DNA of 64,000 nucleotides. Origin: Planoprotostelium fungivorum (taxonomy: Eukaryota; Evosea; Variosea; Cavosteliida; Cavosteliaceae). The DNA is taken from contig MDYQ01000001.1 of assembly GCA_003024175.1 (NCBI GenBank), positions 464,548-528,547 of the forward strand, written 5' to 3'. The notes under the pieces were generated by a model. The model had not been told where the DNA came from, searched no databases, and saw only the letters and a list, made by a program, of their open reading frames with translations. The translations under genes were made by a program, and so were the position numbers. This document shows positions 26,082 to 36,612 of the stretch, piece after piece. Numbering within the stretch: position 1 is the first letter of the stretch; each line of letters starts with the position of its first letter.

Positions 26082-26267
26082 TTACACATCCCCGTTTATA
26101 AGCGCGGTCACCTCTTGTCGTTGATTGACTGTCGCTTCGAAATCGAGCGTAAAGTTCTTGATGGGCGACTCTGACTTCTTTCTAGAGATGGGACGCTCGT
26201 GCTTTCCGTCCCACGCCTCACGTGTTCCGATGTGCTTGGAGAAAGTACCAGCGGTGGGGGAGGACAT
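26082..26267 (-). CDS. Small gene-like frame, possibly the first exon of the dynein gene
   Basis: The ATG at 26267 opens MSSPTAGTFSKHIGTREAWD, followed by a basic stretch (RPISRKKSESPIKNFTLDFE) and NQRQE. Read straight through it ends after 61 codons at 26082. Alternatively a donor (gtgaccgcg) after NQRQE can be spliced in phase to an acceptor (gggtctag) just before the dynein tail sequence PMDQLYPQF, making this the true dynein N-terminus. Against this, a TATAAA in minus orientation (about 26096-26102) inside the supposed intron could be the dynein promoter. The sequence resembles no family I can name with confidence. Confidence 0.45.
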   Translation of the reverse strand: MSSPTAGTFSKHIGTREAWDGKHERPISRKKSESPIKNFTLDFEATVNQRQEVTALINGDV

Positions 26268-26450
26268 CACAGTATATCAACAAGTCTGTGCCTACCGGCC
26301 TGCTCGGTACGAAAATTTGTGACAAACAAAATCTTATTCTATTTTGGGGATCTTCTTCTTTTGTAGATCACTGGAAATATCTGGATGCATCCACAGATTT
26401 CGACATAGAAACTCTGCGTTGCTCGTGAGTAGATGCTTATGTGATAGTGA

Positions 26451-26482
26451 AAGAAGTGTAAGAAGTGTAAGAAGTGTAAGAA
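26451..26482. repeat. 9-bp tandem repeat
   Basis: AAGAAGTGT is repeated three and a half times without error in the short space between the dynein start and the complex I-like gene, about 80 bp before the latter's ATG. It looks like a simple replication-slippage repeat. Confidence 0.9.
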
Positions 26483-26561
26483 TCGCTAGAAAAAGTCAAT
26501 AAATCCAAAATCGCTCTACAACCTGCGAAAACAGAGGGACAGATCATCTGACCAGAACACG

Positions 26562-27128
26562 ATGAACAGAGCTTCTATCTTGTCATCATTCGCGCGCGCA
26601 CCGCGCATTTCCTCCACAGTATTAAGAAGAAACTCCACACAACTCAACAGAGCCCTGCCCACCAACAATGTCCGCCACATTGCGTCGAATCTGAAGACCA
26701 CAAACAAGCCCATCCTTGAGAACCCTGATTTGGTCTACCCTTATGATGTCATCACACCTCCTCAGTTCCAAAAGTTCCACCAGAATGAAGCGGGAGTGAG
26801 TCGTTGAATCAGTGGTCGAGAGCTCATTCGAGTTCAGATTGCCTTCTTCCAAGATTTCGATCCCGAAGATCCTCGTTCCATGGCGCCAGACACGGAATAC
26901 ATTGCCACACCAGCCGAAGCAAGTTTGTATCTGACCTCTGCCTTAGCTGTCCTCGTGACTGCCTTCTTCATCTCTTACAATATTCCTTTCCAGGGTGATG
27001 TGAGTGACTGAATCATTGTGATTCCCGTCTCGAATTTTAGTTTGATGGAGTCACAGGAGAGAGTGTTACCATACGGCAATTTAGAGGAGGAGACCAGGGG
27101 AGCGTGGGCCAAGCGCGAGTTACGATAA
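26562..27128 (+). CDS. Mitochondrial complex I subunit, NDUFB8-like
   Basis: The N-terminus (MNRASILSSFARAPRISST and on to NVRHIAS) is rich in Arg, Ser and Ala with no acidic residues, typical of a mitochondrial presequence. The next exon gives DFDPEDPRSMAPDTEYIATP and then one membrane segment (YLTSALAVLVTAFFISYNI). The last exon ends LPYGNLEEETRGAWAKRELR, reminiscent of the PYNNLYLERGG end of NDUFB8, an accessory subunit of NADH:ubiquinone oxidoreductase. One intron follows residue 80 (gtgagtcg...ttcag); the second fits best as gtgagtgac...gtcacag, which restores the frame. The NDUFB8 assignment rests on overall layout and the end motif and is moderate. AATAAA follows at about 27131. The stop lies 34 bp from the IFT20 stop on the other strand. 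Confidence 0.6.
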
Positions 27129-27162
27129 ACAAATAAATCAACAGTTGAACAGTTCTGTACAA

Positions 27163-27628
27163 TCATATTTCATTATTCGACAGCTTCTCGATCAGCACTC
27201 TCTGTTCGGTTTGAACTTGCAAAATAGATTGGTATTGTTTCGTATACCTGAAGCAACTGAGACCTCATTCGCTCTCTGTGCATGTCTCACCTATCGAGTT
27301 CGGCCTGTTTCTCTTGGATGAGAGTCTGCATCTCTCTCTGTTTTCGTTTCCTGACGTCTCTTTCACTCTCAACCAGATTGCGAAGACCGATGGCTTTCAA
27401 CTTCTCCGCTTCGATCAATCTGGCCTTCTTCTCCACCAGTTCCATGAAAGAGCTCACGATCTTCTCAAACGTGTCTGTCCCTGACTTGCGATTAGATAAT
27501 CATCAAGAGATGCATCACTCACTCTTGACGAAATCAGAGCATTGTTCTTGAAGGTTCTTTGCTGTGTCATATTTCTCCTGATCTAATACTCGGATGGATC
27601 CACTCTTATCGAAGCTGAGCCTGTCCAT
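27163..27628 (-). CDS. IFT20: Intraflagellar transport protein IFT20
   Basis: Three exons. They read MDRLSFDKSGSIRVLDQEKY with QCSDFVK, then FEKIVSSFMELVEKKARLIE and EKLKAIGLRNLVESERDVRK, then YTKQYQSILQVQTEQRVLIE. This matches IFT20 along its whole length: the LRVLD start, the ECKDF motif, the EKMKAIGARN core, the IxEKxxxLxRY segment and the EQxxxI end, at the usual size of about 130 residues. IFT20 is an IFT-B subunit that also works at the Golgi to send membrane proteins to the flagellum. Introns are gtgagtgatg...cgcaag and gtgagacatg...cttcag. The next gene's stop lies only 83 bp upstream of its ATG, so its promoter must be very short. Confidence 0.92.
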
Positions 27629-27711
27629 CACCCTTGTGTTTCCGGAAATAGCTGCTTGCTCTTCGAAGGCGACCAAAAATAAAACGAAGCAAACGAGCGG
27701 ATTTATTTCGA

Positions 27712-30028
27712 TTAAACTCTGACAGGGGAGGTCGTGAAATCAGATGGTGCATCCTCTAACAAGGGCGCAGTCCATTCGTAGACAGTGCATGGCTCATGAT
27801 CGACCATCATCTGATTGTGCGATATTCTAGCGTCCACCTTCAGATTCTCCTCCACCTGCACACGATGAGCTCAACATCCTTCCATTCATCTCACCATCTT
27901 CCAAATGCGATTACGGCTCGTTCTGTTGGTCATTTTGATGGGAAGAACTTCCTCCTTCAGGTGATGAGCAGCGAAATATGGATCTCTCCCGCTCTGTTGA
28001 GATCTGATCTTCATGGTCTTCAGGATCTTGTGTGCCTGTCCTCGTCAGCTGAACGGATCACACGGGACATGGTACCTCTTCGGTCTTCTCAGCTGCCTTT
28101 CGATTCTCCATCGTTCTCTTTCTCAGGAGGCTGGATGAAGTTAATTCTCTTCCACTCTCCGTTACACTCACTAGTAGATGTAAGCCAGGCCGATGAGAGC
28201 GAGGAGAGAGAGGAAGAGTGGAAGGATGTTCCTCTGTGCCCACATCTTGACGATGCACTGGATGGAGAAGGAAGGCTCTTCAGACACGTAGTAACCATCT
28301 CTGAAGGTGAGTCGGTAGTCAGACTTGTGGGCTCCAGCCTGAATGTCTCTGAGGATGGTGGGGAGAAGTGATGATTCGATTTGTTGGTTAGTCAGTTCGA
28401 CTCTGGGATCTGCAGAAACGAGGTCTTTGATCTGGTTCACGTCAGGGATGAGGTCGGCGATGATGTGATGATGTCTTCGAGATGATGGTGACTTCACCTC
28501 TGATTGAGTGAGACCGGGTATCTGGGAGTTACCACATTCGTATTCTCCTGCGGCCTTAGAGAGGTGACCTTCCAAGGTGTAGAGAAGATTTCCTTTGACG
28601 TAATCTAACTTTGGATCCTCCACACACTGGTTCCTCACTCTCACAAAATCTGGAAGAGTGAGATAAGATGAATGAGTGAGGATGAAAGAGAGACACACCG
28701 GGATTACACTTGAGATAACCGTGTACACACTGAGCATTCGCAGGACAAGGGATGGCATGGCCAGCTGAAGAGAGTGAGAAGAAGAAGAGAAAGGTAAGCC
28801 AACTATGTTTATGATAATGATTTCGTCGATTATTCCGACATCCCGTCGGTGGTGGGAACATTGCCTGAATATCTTGAATATAACTCAAATTTCATCACTC
28901 ACTCGAGTCCTTCTGTCCATCCTCTAAGAAGACAAGGAGGTTATCGTAATGGTTGTAGACCAGGTAAGCGAAGAAGGTGAGCCACAGGAGAGTGATGATG
29001 GCCAGAGCTATCGTGATGAACGTGTTGCTGGTCTTCTTCTCCAGCGTGGTCGTTCCGTTGGTGGTGCTGTAGCTGGTGACTGGGCTGGTTCCGGCGGTGC
29101 TCAAGTGACGAGTCCTCTCGGGGGTGCGAGCTCTGGCCACACGTGAAGTGACGGTGGTGGGTGTAGAGTATTTGCTAAGGAGGGCCCTGCCATGGTCGGT
29201 CGAAATCACATGCGATGGACTCACTGGACGTCAGAGGAAGTGGCAACGGGAGTAGACAGGCTGGGTCGGCTTCTCGCTGGTGATCTGGTTCTGGGAGGAG
29301 ATCTGATGTGGATGAGATGTCATATGGCGTGGATGATGGACTCACGCGGCTCTTCTCTCCAAGATGCTCTGACGAGTGGAGGTGATGTCATCGCCTGCGA
29401 AAGCACTGCGAGTCTCTGTGGCGCCCAGACTGGGGCGAGCCTCACTTCTCGTTGATCTTCTGGAAGTAACTTCGGTGGTCGTGATGGGCGCCACGATGGA
29501 CTCGACTCTAGAGGTTTGGAAAGTGTTGACGGGAGATAAAATGGGACCCTGCATGTTTGATCAAGATTAGATCTGGATAGAAGAACTCACTGTGATGATT
29601 TCAGGTACGGCGACAGGTGTGACTGTGGTGGCAGTGTAGGTTGTTGTCTGCACAATGGTGGGCTCGACGGTCTCGACGGTTTCAGTTCTGGCCTTCTTCT
29701 CTCCGACTTCCTCTTCTGTAAAAGATGAGGGTTTAGAACATAGATCAGATCAGATCAACGCCATACCTCCATTGTTTGAGGTGACCTTCCTCTTTGAACG
29801 GGTCTTTGTAGGTGTCTGGGCTGAAGAACCAGAGGACAGGTTGCCTCCATTCTGTTGAATCCAGTTCTTCAGTAATTTCTGGTATTCTGACTTGTTAACT
29901 TTGGTTGTAGGTAAGGTAACATCAGCCTTAGAGAGATGGCTTCTTAATTGTGCAACCGTCAAATCGTCGAATTGATCTGTGGTCATGTTGAGGAGCTCCT
30001 CTTTCTCGGTCTGAGACAGTCCGGACAT
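27712..30028 (-). CDS. SRC1/HEH/MAN1-like inner nuclear membrane protein
   Basis: The N-terminal exon carries a HeH/LEM-type helix-extension-helix (DDLTVAQLRSHLSKADVTLP, KSEYQKLLKNWIQQNG) at about residues 15-55. A Lys/Arg patch (TPTKTRSKRKVTS) and a Ser/Thr/Val-rich linker follow. A first membrane segment (TFITIALAIITLLWLTFFAY) and a lumenal Cys domain (IPCPANAQCVHGYLKCNPDF, YECGNSQIPGL, ADPRVELTNQQIESSLLPTI) come next. The second membrane segment is ILPLFLSLLALIGLAYIY, and the C-terminal part includes SHNQMMVDHEPCTVYEW. This order matches the Man1-Src1p C-terminal family of the inner nuclear membrane, which tethers chromatin and helps nuclear envelope and pore assembly. An E2F-like site lies about 140 bp upstream of its ATG. 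Confidence 0.82.
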
Positions 30029-30163
30029 CTATAGAGGTGAGTCTCACAGGCAGTTCTCGTCATTACCTTTGCTTGTTTTTTCGAGCTTCAAGATCTTGTT
30101 CTGTCGTGCCATCAACCGCTGTCTACATTCCAGAGCCGTTACATCATATGGAATCTCTTTTCA

Positions 30164-30174
30164 TTCCCGCCAAG
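30164..30174 (-). promoter_or_regulatory. E2F-like site
   Basis: CTTGGCGGGAA (minus strand) lies in the 460 bp divergent space between the nuclear-envelope gene and acetate kinase, nearer the former. It shares the GGCGGGAA core with the sites at 4267 and 35294. The rest of this spacer holds an AT-rich stretch but no other recognisable element. Confidence 0.3.
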
Positions 30175-30489
30175 ATTTTCGTTCAATCTCTTAATTGTCT
30201 CTCCTCTCTTCTCGTCCTCCTCTAAAGCGCCTTCACATGTTTGTCTCTCTCATAGATGCGATTCTAACCCTTCTCATTATGTCTCATTATGTCGCTCTTC
30301 TCATGTACCTTGGTGATATCCCATAGGTCAGTCGCTCAGAATGAATACGTCTAAGGGTATATTCAAGTATGATTGATCACGATGAAGAGACCAAAGAGGA
30401 TACGTAAACAGAATAATTTGTTCAACACACGAAAACTCCGCCGCGATGATGAGATCGAACGAAACGAAAACGAAACCACTACGAATACG

Positions 30490-32112
30490 ATGAACGTCCT
30501 CATTGTCAACGCTGGGAGCTCCAGTCTGAAATTTAAATTGTTTCACAAGGACACTCTGAAGTCAATCTCGTCAGGAATCATTGAAGAGATCGGAGGTTCC
30601 TCTTCAACTGTCTCATACAAGCTCCACGAGTCAGACGTAAGTGATCTTCTTTACAATTCATATTGGTGACGTCGTAGGACGAACGCAATGGACTGGAGAC
30701 GAAAACAAAGGTAGAATCACACAAGGATGCCTTTGATATTGTCATGGATCTGTTGACCAAGGGTAAGATCGAGAAGGTGGGAAAGTTTGACGTGGTGCAT
30801 CACTGATACACAGCAGGAGAATGTGAAACCAGTGATATCGAGTGGAAAAGATTTGTTAGGTGTTGGACATCGAGTCGTACACGGTGGCTGGGAATTTAAA
30901 GAAGGTGCCATCGTCGATGAAGAGGTCATCAAGAAGATCGAACAGGTATCCAACCTTGCACCTCTTCACAATCGTGCCAACTTGAAGGTGAAGACCATCA
31001 CCATCACCTGCGCGATGAAAGGATGACGAAGATCAGGGTATACAAGAAGCGAAAGAAGCTTTCGATGGGGTCCCCCAAGTGGCCGTATTTGATACCTGTT
31101 ACCATCAGACCCTACCTCCTCACGCTTACATGTACGCTATCCCTTGGAACATCTACGAAGAGAAGAAGGTGACAGACACTCTATCTCTCTTCTCATCATT
31201 AAGATCGATCACCTTCACATGTCCATCTGATGATGAGAAGGTCAGGAAATATGGTTTCCACGGAACGTCTCACTTTTACTTGGCCAAGAAAGCCGCCGAG
31301 CTCGTCGGTAAAGAATTGAAAGAGTGCAATTTCATCACACTCCACCTCGGTAACGGTGCATCTGCTTGTGCCATACGCAACGGAGAATCCATCGATACGT
31401 CGATGGGACTCACCCCGGCTGAAGGTACATCGATGATGTGATGGATGATGTGATGGATGATGACGGATGAGGTAGGTCTCATGATGGGAACGAGAGCGGG
31501 AGATATGGATCCAACGGCCACATTTCACATGACCGAAGGTACATTTGACGCAGATAAGATCGAGAATATGCTCAACAAAGAATCTGGTTTCAAAGGTGAG
31601 AAGAGAGTTGATCGTGGAGAATGAAAGAGATGAGGAATCTGTGGAAAGAGTGATGTGAGGGAGATCCAGAAGATGGCAGAGAAGGGGGGAGAAGAGGGAG
31701 AGAGAGCGAAACTCGCCCTGGACATGTTCTGTTATCGCATCGAGAAGACGGTAGGAAGCTACTACATCGTTCTCAACGGAAGGGTGAGAGTGAACACACA
31801 CCTCCATTGATTCACCGGATCAGATCGATGGTGTCATCTTCGGTGGTGGCATCGGAGAGCACGCCGTACAGTTGAGAGAGAGGATCGTCACCTCTCTCGG
31901 TTGCTTGGGTCTCACCCTCGACGAGAAGAAGAACGAAGAGAAGACACGGGAGGTATAACATCACTTGATGAAGGAGAGACTGATGATGATAGGATGGTAG
32001 AATCATATCGACAGAGGAGGGAAGAGTCAGAGTCATGGTCATCCCCACGGACGAAGAATTAGAGATCGCGAGACAAGTGAAGGCATTAATCGATGGACAA
32101 AGAAGGGGATGA
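30490..32112 (+). CDS. ackA: Acetate kinase
   Basis: [18 protein letters not shown] is the N-terminal phosphate-binding signature. It is followed by [83 protein letters not shown] with [34 protein letters not shown] and [15 protein letters not shown]. All ASKHA-fold landmarks are present, so the enzyme should interconvert acetyl phosphate and acetate with ATP or another phosphate donor. Acetate kinase has a patchy distribution in eukaryotes (fungi, green algae, oomycetes, some amoebae). The gene carries ordinary short introns, so it is long resident and not contamination. No phosphotransacetylase or phosphoketolase partner is seen in the window. Some introns are TGATG-rich (31430-31470). The stop lies 16 bp from the stop of the convergent gene. 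Confidence 0.93.
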
Positions 32113-32128
32113 GATGTAGTCTGTACAT

Positions 32129-35100
32129 TTATGTCACTTCACGACTCCATCCACTGAGGGCGGCGAGTAAAGCTTCCGTGTCCACGTTTCCCTTCTGTTC
32201 GTGTACCTTCCCCACCACCGTGATGAACGTCTCCGCCGTAACGTGGAAACTACTCCACACGCTCTCTATCCCTCTCGTTCCATCTGTCTCTGTCAAATTG
32301 TTCTCCTTCTCCTTCTCACCTCTCTGTGGAATCGATGGCAGGAGGATGACCTGTGATCGATGAGAGGAGAGAGAGAGGGTGACTCACTTGATCGTGGAAG
32401 CGTGTGACGAGGTAAAAGAGTTTCTCGAGCATCTTCATGACGGGGGTGTCCAGTAGACAGGATCTACACATGTGGTCCACGTACTTTTCGTGTGCTTTCA
32501 TCAGTTGGACTCTATCTCTCACTCCTCGTACCTTTCTCTCTTCAATGGATCATATGGGTGAATGGATGACACACCTCTGTGAGGAATAGATCCCAATGGA
32601 CGTTGTGGATCTGATGAATGACGTAACCCAATATCCTCATCATCAGATGATGCATCTTGTGTCTGATGACATCAGATGACATCAGATGACATCAGATGAC
32701 ACCACGTGAAGAGCTCACCGGATCATGTGAACACGTTTGGTGTGACCGTTTCCATCCTTCTCGTTCTTCAGATGTGACCACACTCTCGACAGACAGTGCT
32801 CCACCCTCTTCATCTTCAACAAGAGACGGAAGATCTTATTGTAGTCCCTCATCAATCGATCATCGATGATGTGATCCATCGGATAATCGATCTGATATCG
32901 AAGGTGGAGAGCGTCGATGACTGTTAGAATGAGTACAAGAGAGGAATGGACGTCTCACGTTGTTCGTTGGTCAAGATGTCCATGGTATCCACTCGGAGGG
33001 ACAAGTGCTCTACACCGAATCGAACGGAGGATTCGTTGATGGACCGAAGGAAGATGTCGTTCATCTCATACACCGACACCGGTCTAGGTTCTTGACACTA
33101 TTTCCCCCTCAGTGAATGGATGACATTCATCCGTGTCATCATATCGATTTTACAATTCATATGGATGTATGGATAGTGGATGTATCAGAGGAGGCTCACC
33201 CGCGTGAATAATTTCGTGCAGAAAGAGTCGTTGAATTCACCGGCAGCCAACAGTAGAAAAGAACGGAGGGATTGAATGTGCTTCATACACTCCAACTCAT
33301 CCATCACATATCTCAACACCTGACCCACGTCAATCTCTCACCTCCTCCACTACCTCACCTTCTCATTCAACACGGCCATTCTCTCGTGTACAGGAGAGAC
33401 GAGACAGTGATGCAGGACCATCTGTCCTCTCTTGAGATCTACACCTTCATCTCATCTCTTACCTCGAATGGTTCCGTGGGGTGCTCCTCTACGTAGTCTT
33501 TCATACCCATGTTCCATCGTTGTAGATCGATATTCTCGTCTCCTCGATGTGATATCAGATGCACGTATTCACTGCACGTGGCGATGTCTCTTCCTACTGC
33601 ATCGTCTAAGAAGGTGGGTAGAATCTGTGGGTGTCATCGATGATGAATACTTATAAATTGCGCGTTGTAGATCGTCACCTTGATGGCTCCAGAAGAGTCA
33701 CAGAGATCTCCGTAGGGATTGAATTTTCCGAGAAAGATCAGATCGCAGATTTCAGACCAGAAGGGTTGGACACACTCTTCAAAGACAGAAGAGAACAACT
33801 TTCGATCTTGATGGTAATACATCTGTACCATGTCACACGTCATCTATGACATCATTCCTCACGTGAATGACATCATAGATGTGATTGAGTAATGTAGTTC
33901 CATGCATCGACTCTGATTCCGTCGTCTCGCCATTTTCCTGTCGAATGGATGAGATAGATGATATACTTCTGACTCACCATGACACACAGTGAATGCATCC
34001 ACTCTGTCCTCTTCTGTGATTCATCGATGATGTGAAACACACGAGGAAGCGTCAGATCAGATGGAGTCAGTGTCTCATCCAACCGCATCTGCTCTCTCAG
34101 TAATTCTCTCCTCACGCAATTCGACAGAGAAGTACCGATGAAGCCACGAGAATCGTTCATCAATGTCGACGTGTATCGGATCAATCTGGATCTCTTGGAT
34201 CCCATCCTATCGTCAATGTCATCGAACAAAAATCTCGATGTGATTCACCTGGCGAAGGATGACAACATGTTTCTCACTGATCCATCACTGGACCAATCGC
34301 CGATGTGGACGATGTCTTGTGTGGGTAGAAAGGTACCATCGGGCATGAGCTGAAAGAGAGAGGATGGGTTACCGCACATGAGGGAAGAGATGGACTGCCG
34401 AATTCAACGATCGATGTCTCAGCTCATCTTCACCTTTCGAAATTGATCACTTGTGATGATGAGACGGTTCTCGGTGTTGTAGAATGGATCGATGGTTCTC
34501 TCCATCTCTCGTCTTCCCTGATGTCATCATCAGATGATGCTTCGTGACTGCATCATCACCTCTCTCGTGCACATGCTGTTCCAACACTTTCTCCTCTTTT
34601 GAGATTTCGATGGGGGAGTGGATGTGATCGGTTGGATGATCTGTGTGGATGGAATGTCTGTGATTTGACGCTCACGGATATCGGTCGAGAGGAAGTTGGA
34701 ATTATCTCTGTGCGCGGTTCATGATGATTCATCGAAGATGAGATTACCTCGTGTGAATGAGACCAGATGGAGAAAATAGGGAAGAATATTTCTCTCCATA
34801 GAAGGCTTCAAATGAAGAAAAGAAACTCGACTTCTCCACTGAGGATGTATTCAATCTTGATGTCGTGGATTATAGACTGATGACAATCACCTCTGGGTGC
34901 AGATTCTATTTCGGATAAAATAGTTTGTTTCTCCTCTTTGATGGATGATAGCGAGAGGAGAATGGATAACATCCGCTCTGTTGTGTCTTCCCCAGCCGTT
35001 TTTCTCAATCGTTGAACACTCTCTTCAATCTTGACGGCTGTATCAGACCTGCCCTCACTGTGGGCCTGGATAATCAGAGCATTGAGGTTCAAAGTGTTCG

Positions 35101-35272
35101 CCTGCAATCGCTCTTGTTCGTTCGATGGAATGAAATGTCCCTCGATGTCTGTTGTTGGGAGGACATTGACCAGATCGAGGACATATGCCATACATCTGGA
35201 GACAACCTTGCGATCTTTCGTCCCCGTCTGAAGGAGAGAAAGACGTTGAATCCCTTCAAGAACGGAGATCAT
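32129..35272 (-). CDS. Gamma-tubulin complex component (GCP5/6-like)
   Basis: A long first exon (35272 to about 34880: MISVLEGIQRLSLLQTGTKD and on) splices in phase to SSFFSSFEAFYGEKYSSLFS, then SPIEISKEEKVLEQHVHERE, TENRLIITSDQFRKSISSLM with CGNPSSLF, FHIIDESQKRTEWMHSLC, and FEECVQPFWSEICDLIFLGK with FNPYGDL (Grip1 region). The Grip2 region follows: LHLRYQIDYPMDHIIDDRLM with RDYNKIFRLLLKMKRVEH, RHKMHHLMMRILGYVIHQIH, and HEKYVDHMCRSCLLDTPVMK. These are the landmarks of gamma-tubulin ring complex subunits that nucleate microtubules. The pattern around YPMDHII and the long N-terminus suit GCP5 or GCP6 more than GCP2-4, but this is unresolved. The exon joins at 34560-34900 were settled by phase and sense. 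An E2F-like site lies 22 bp before the ATG. Confidence 0.82.
32666..32700. repeat. 10-bp tandem repeat in a GCP intron
   Basis: ATGACATCAG is repeated three and a half times inside one intron of the gamma-tubulin complex gene. The unit resembles the TGATG/CATCAG material found in many introns here and ends in CAG, so each copy could act as a 3' splice site. Confidence 0.85.
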
Positions 35273-35293
35273 GTTTCATCTGTCTCTGTCTGG

Positions 35294-35304
35294 TTTCCCG
35301 CCAA
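35294..35304 (-). promoter_or_regulatory. E2F-like site at the gamma-tubulin complex gene
   Basis: TTGGCGGGAAA on the minus strand ends 22 bp before the ATG at 35272. It is a close match to the E2F/DP consensus. Its position favours 35272 as the true start. Confidence 0.45.
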
Positions 35305-36070
35305 TATGACTGTTTGTAGTTCAAAGACTCTTTCTTTCCCCCCAATTTCGGTCGATCGCACATCACAATCAAGATTAAGAAGACTTCTCTCGCACCGATG
35401 AACGATTCCATTCCTGATGGTAACAGGGACACAATCTGAGAGTAGGTCGCGAATGCTAACATTTGACATTGCCTCTACCGAATAGCTCAAGGTATACAAA
35501 TAATCCACGTGTGTAAGGTGAATCTGGTGATTATGCAATCTCTTTGGTTGACACAACAATGATGTGATATCGGCCTCAGGGTGATCATCACTCAAACTCG
35601 TCGGTCAGATCAGCTTCTGGCTGGCTTAAAATCATTTCGAATAGACTGATTTGTGAGATCAACGGTCATCATAAAAGTCGATGGGTGCATCTGGTTGTAA
35701 ACCGTTATTTACCGTTTCGACCGTTGAGGGAATTCTGCCCTGGTCACGTGACTCGTAAAATCCTTCTCCGGAAACCTGGATTGCGTCAAGATTACGTTCG
35801 TTACCGTAACGGCTCACGTTATATAGCCCGAGGAGGAGGAACGAGAACATGTAGCCTTTCCGGAAAACATTCTCTTGCTTCACCAACACGAGAAAGCAGC
35901 AACACCGAAGCATCTAAAGCCATCTCACCACCAGATGTGTCACCACTGCCACACCAGCTGAGGCACACCGTCGCACACCATGGCAAGCTAGATCACAACT
36001 TCTAAACCTGATCAACACAATCTCTTGAGAGAACATTCAGAACTACCTCTGGACAGACTCCCCCCTCTCG
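35305..36070. other. Divergent intergenic region with a TATA box
   Basis: This space lies between the gamma-tubulin complex gene and a small plus-strand gene. A good TATA box, TATATAG, lies at 35820-35826 on the plus strand and would suit transcription of the gene downstream. Parts of 35850-36070 look coding on the plus strand (for example a frame reading LLREHSELPLDRLPPLDG), so further 5' exons of that gene may lie here. A 109-codon minus-strand frame (35269-35595) overlaps the E2F-like site and ends in the ATGA of the GCP start; I regard it as doubtful. Confidence 0.4.
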
Positions 36071-36335
36071 ATGGTCCCATCTGATGATACAACAATCACC
36101 ATCGCCGCCAGACGTCACATGTTTGAGCTAACCTTTGGGCCCACACTTTATAAGAGGATCAGACACATTGCTTAGAGGATCCGGATCAGATCAAGACGAG
36201 AACGTGTCCTCAGCCATCTCCACCGAGTCCATCAAACGACAGCCGATCACAAGCAGCTTCGGCTCTCCTCTCGAGGATGATCACAGCCTGTTGTCCCTGA
36301 GGTACCGTTGTGAGGTGACGGGACTGCCACTATGA
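36071..36335 (+). CDS. Small uncharacterised Ser/Asp-rich protein
   Basis: The ATG at 36071 gives MVPSDDTTITIAARRH; a 34-nt intron (36121-36154) splices in phase to GSDTLLRGSGSDQDENVSSA and on to SSFGSPLEDDHSLLSLRYRC. The second exon has strong coding bias. The first exon is less sure, and additional upstream exons are possible. The protein is hydrophilic, Ser- and Asp-rich and probably disordered. I do not recognise it. The stop (TGA, 36333-36335) sits one base from the stop of the frame on the other strand. Confidence 0.4.
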
Positions 36336-36336
36336 G

Positions 36337-36612
36337 CTAGACCACCAACCAAGAGAACGACGTGCAGCAGTAGTGGCTTCGGCTGCGAGACTGCATGTTG
36401 TTGGTCTTGACCGCGCAGAGTAGACACTCTCGAGTGTTCTCTGTTGCCAGAGTAGAGGGACGAGTAGACACGGTCTGCTGCGTCAGCCCTGTGAGGGTCT
36501 CTGCGATGAAGGCAGGCGAGAGTCTAGTGAGGCTGTGGTGTACGGAATATGGCCGTACCCAGCCCAGGTGGAGTTTCGGCGTTCTCTCTCTTCTGTCCGT
36601 ATCTTGAGCCAC
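36337..36612 (-). CDS. Uncharacterised 91-residue frame
   Basis: This open minus frame starts with ATG (MAQDTDRRERTPKLHLGW). Its third codon positions are gene-like, particularly in HHSLTRLSPAFIAETLTGLT and STLATENTRECLLCAVKT. The end is Ser- and Cys-rich. I do not recognise a family, and no intron is needed. It would converge on the small plus-strand gene with a one-base gap. The plus strand is also open over part of this span, so the call is weak. Confidence 0.35.
   Translation of the reverse strand: MAQDTDRRERTPKLHLGWVRPYSVHHSLTRLSPAFIAETLTGLTQQTVSTRPSTLATENTRECLLCAVKTNNMQSRSRSHYCCTSFSWLVV

Noticed and set aside
26125-26428. Plus-strand frames including a piece reading HWKYLDASTDFDIETL
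   Set aside because: They lie opposite the better supported minus-strand exon at 26082-26267 and cannot be joined into a gene with a start codon.
34797-34799. ATG (MERNILPYFLHLVSF) as start of the gamma-tubulin complex gene
   Set aside because: It is phase-compatible with a downstream exon series, but the alternative frame joining the strongly coding exon at 34880-35272 gives a continuous and more GCP-like protein and removes an 8-bp intergenic gap.
35659-35913. 84-codon minus-strand frame
   Set aside because: It overlaps a plausible plus-strand TATA box and contains a low-quality hydrophobic start. Nothing supports translation.
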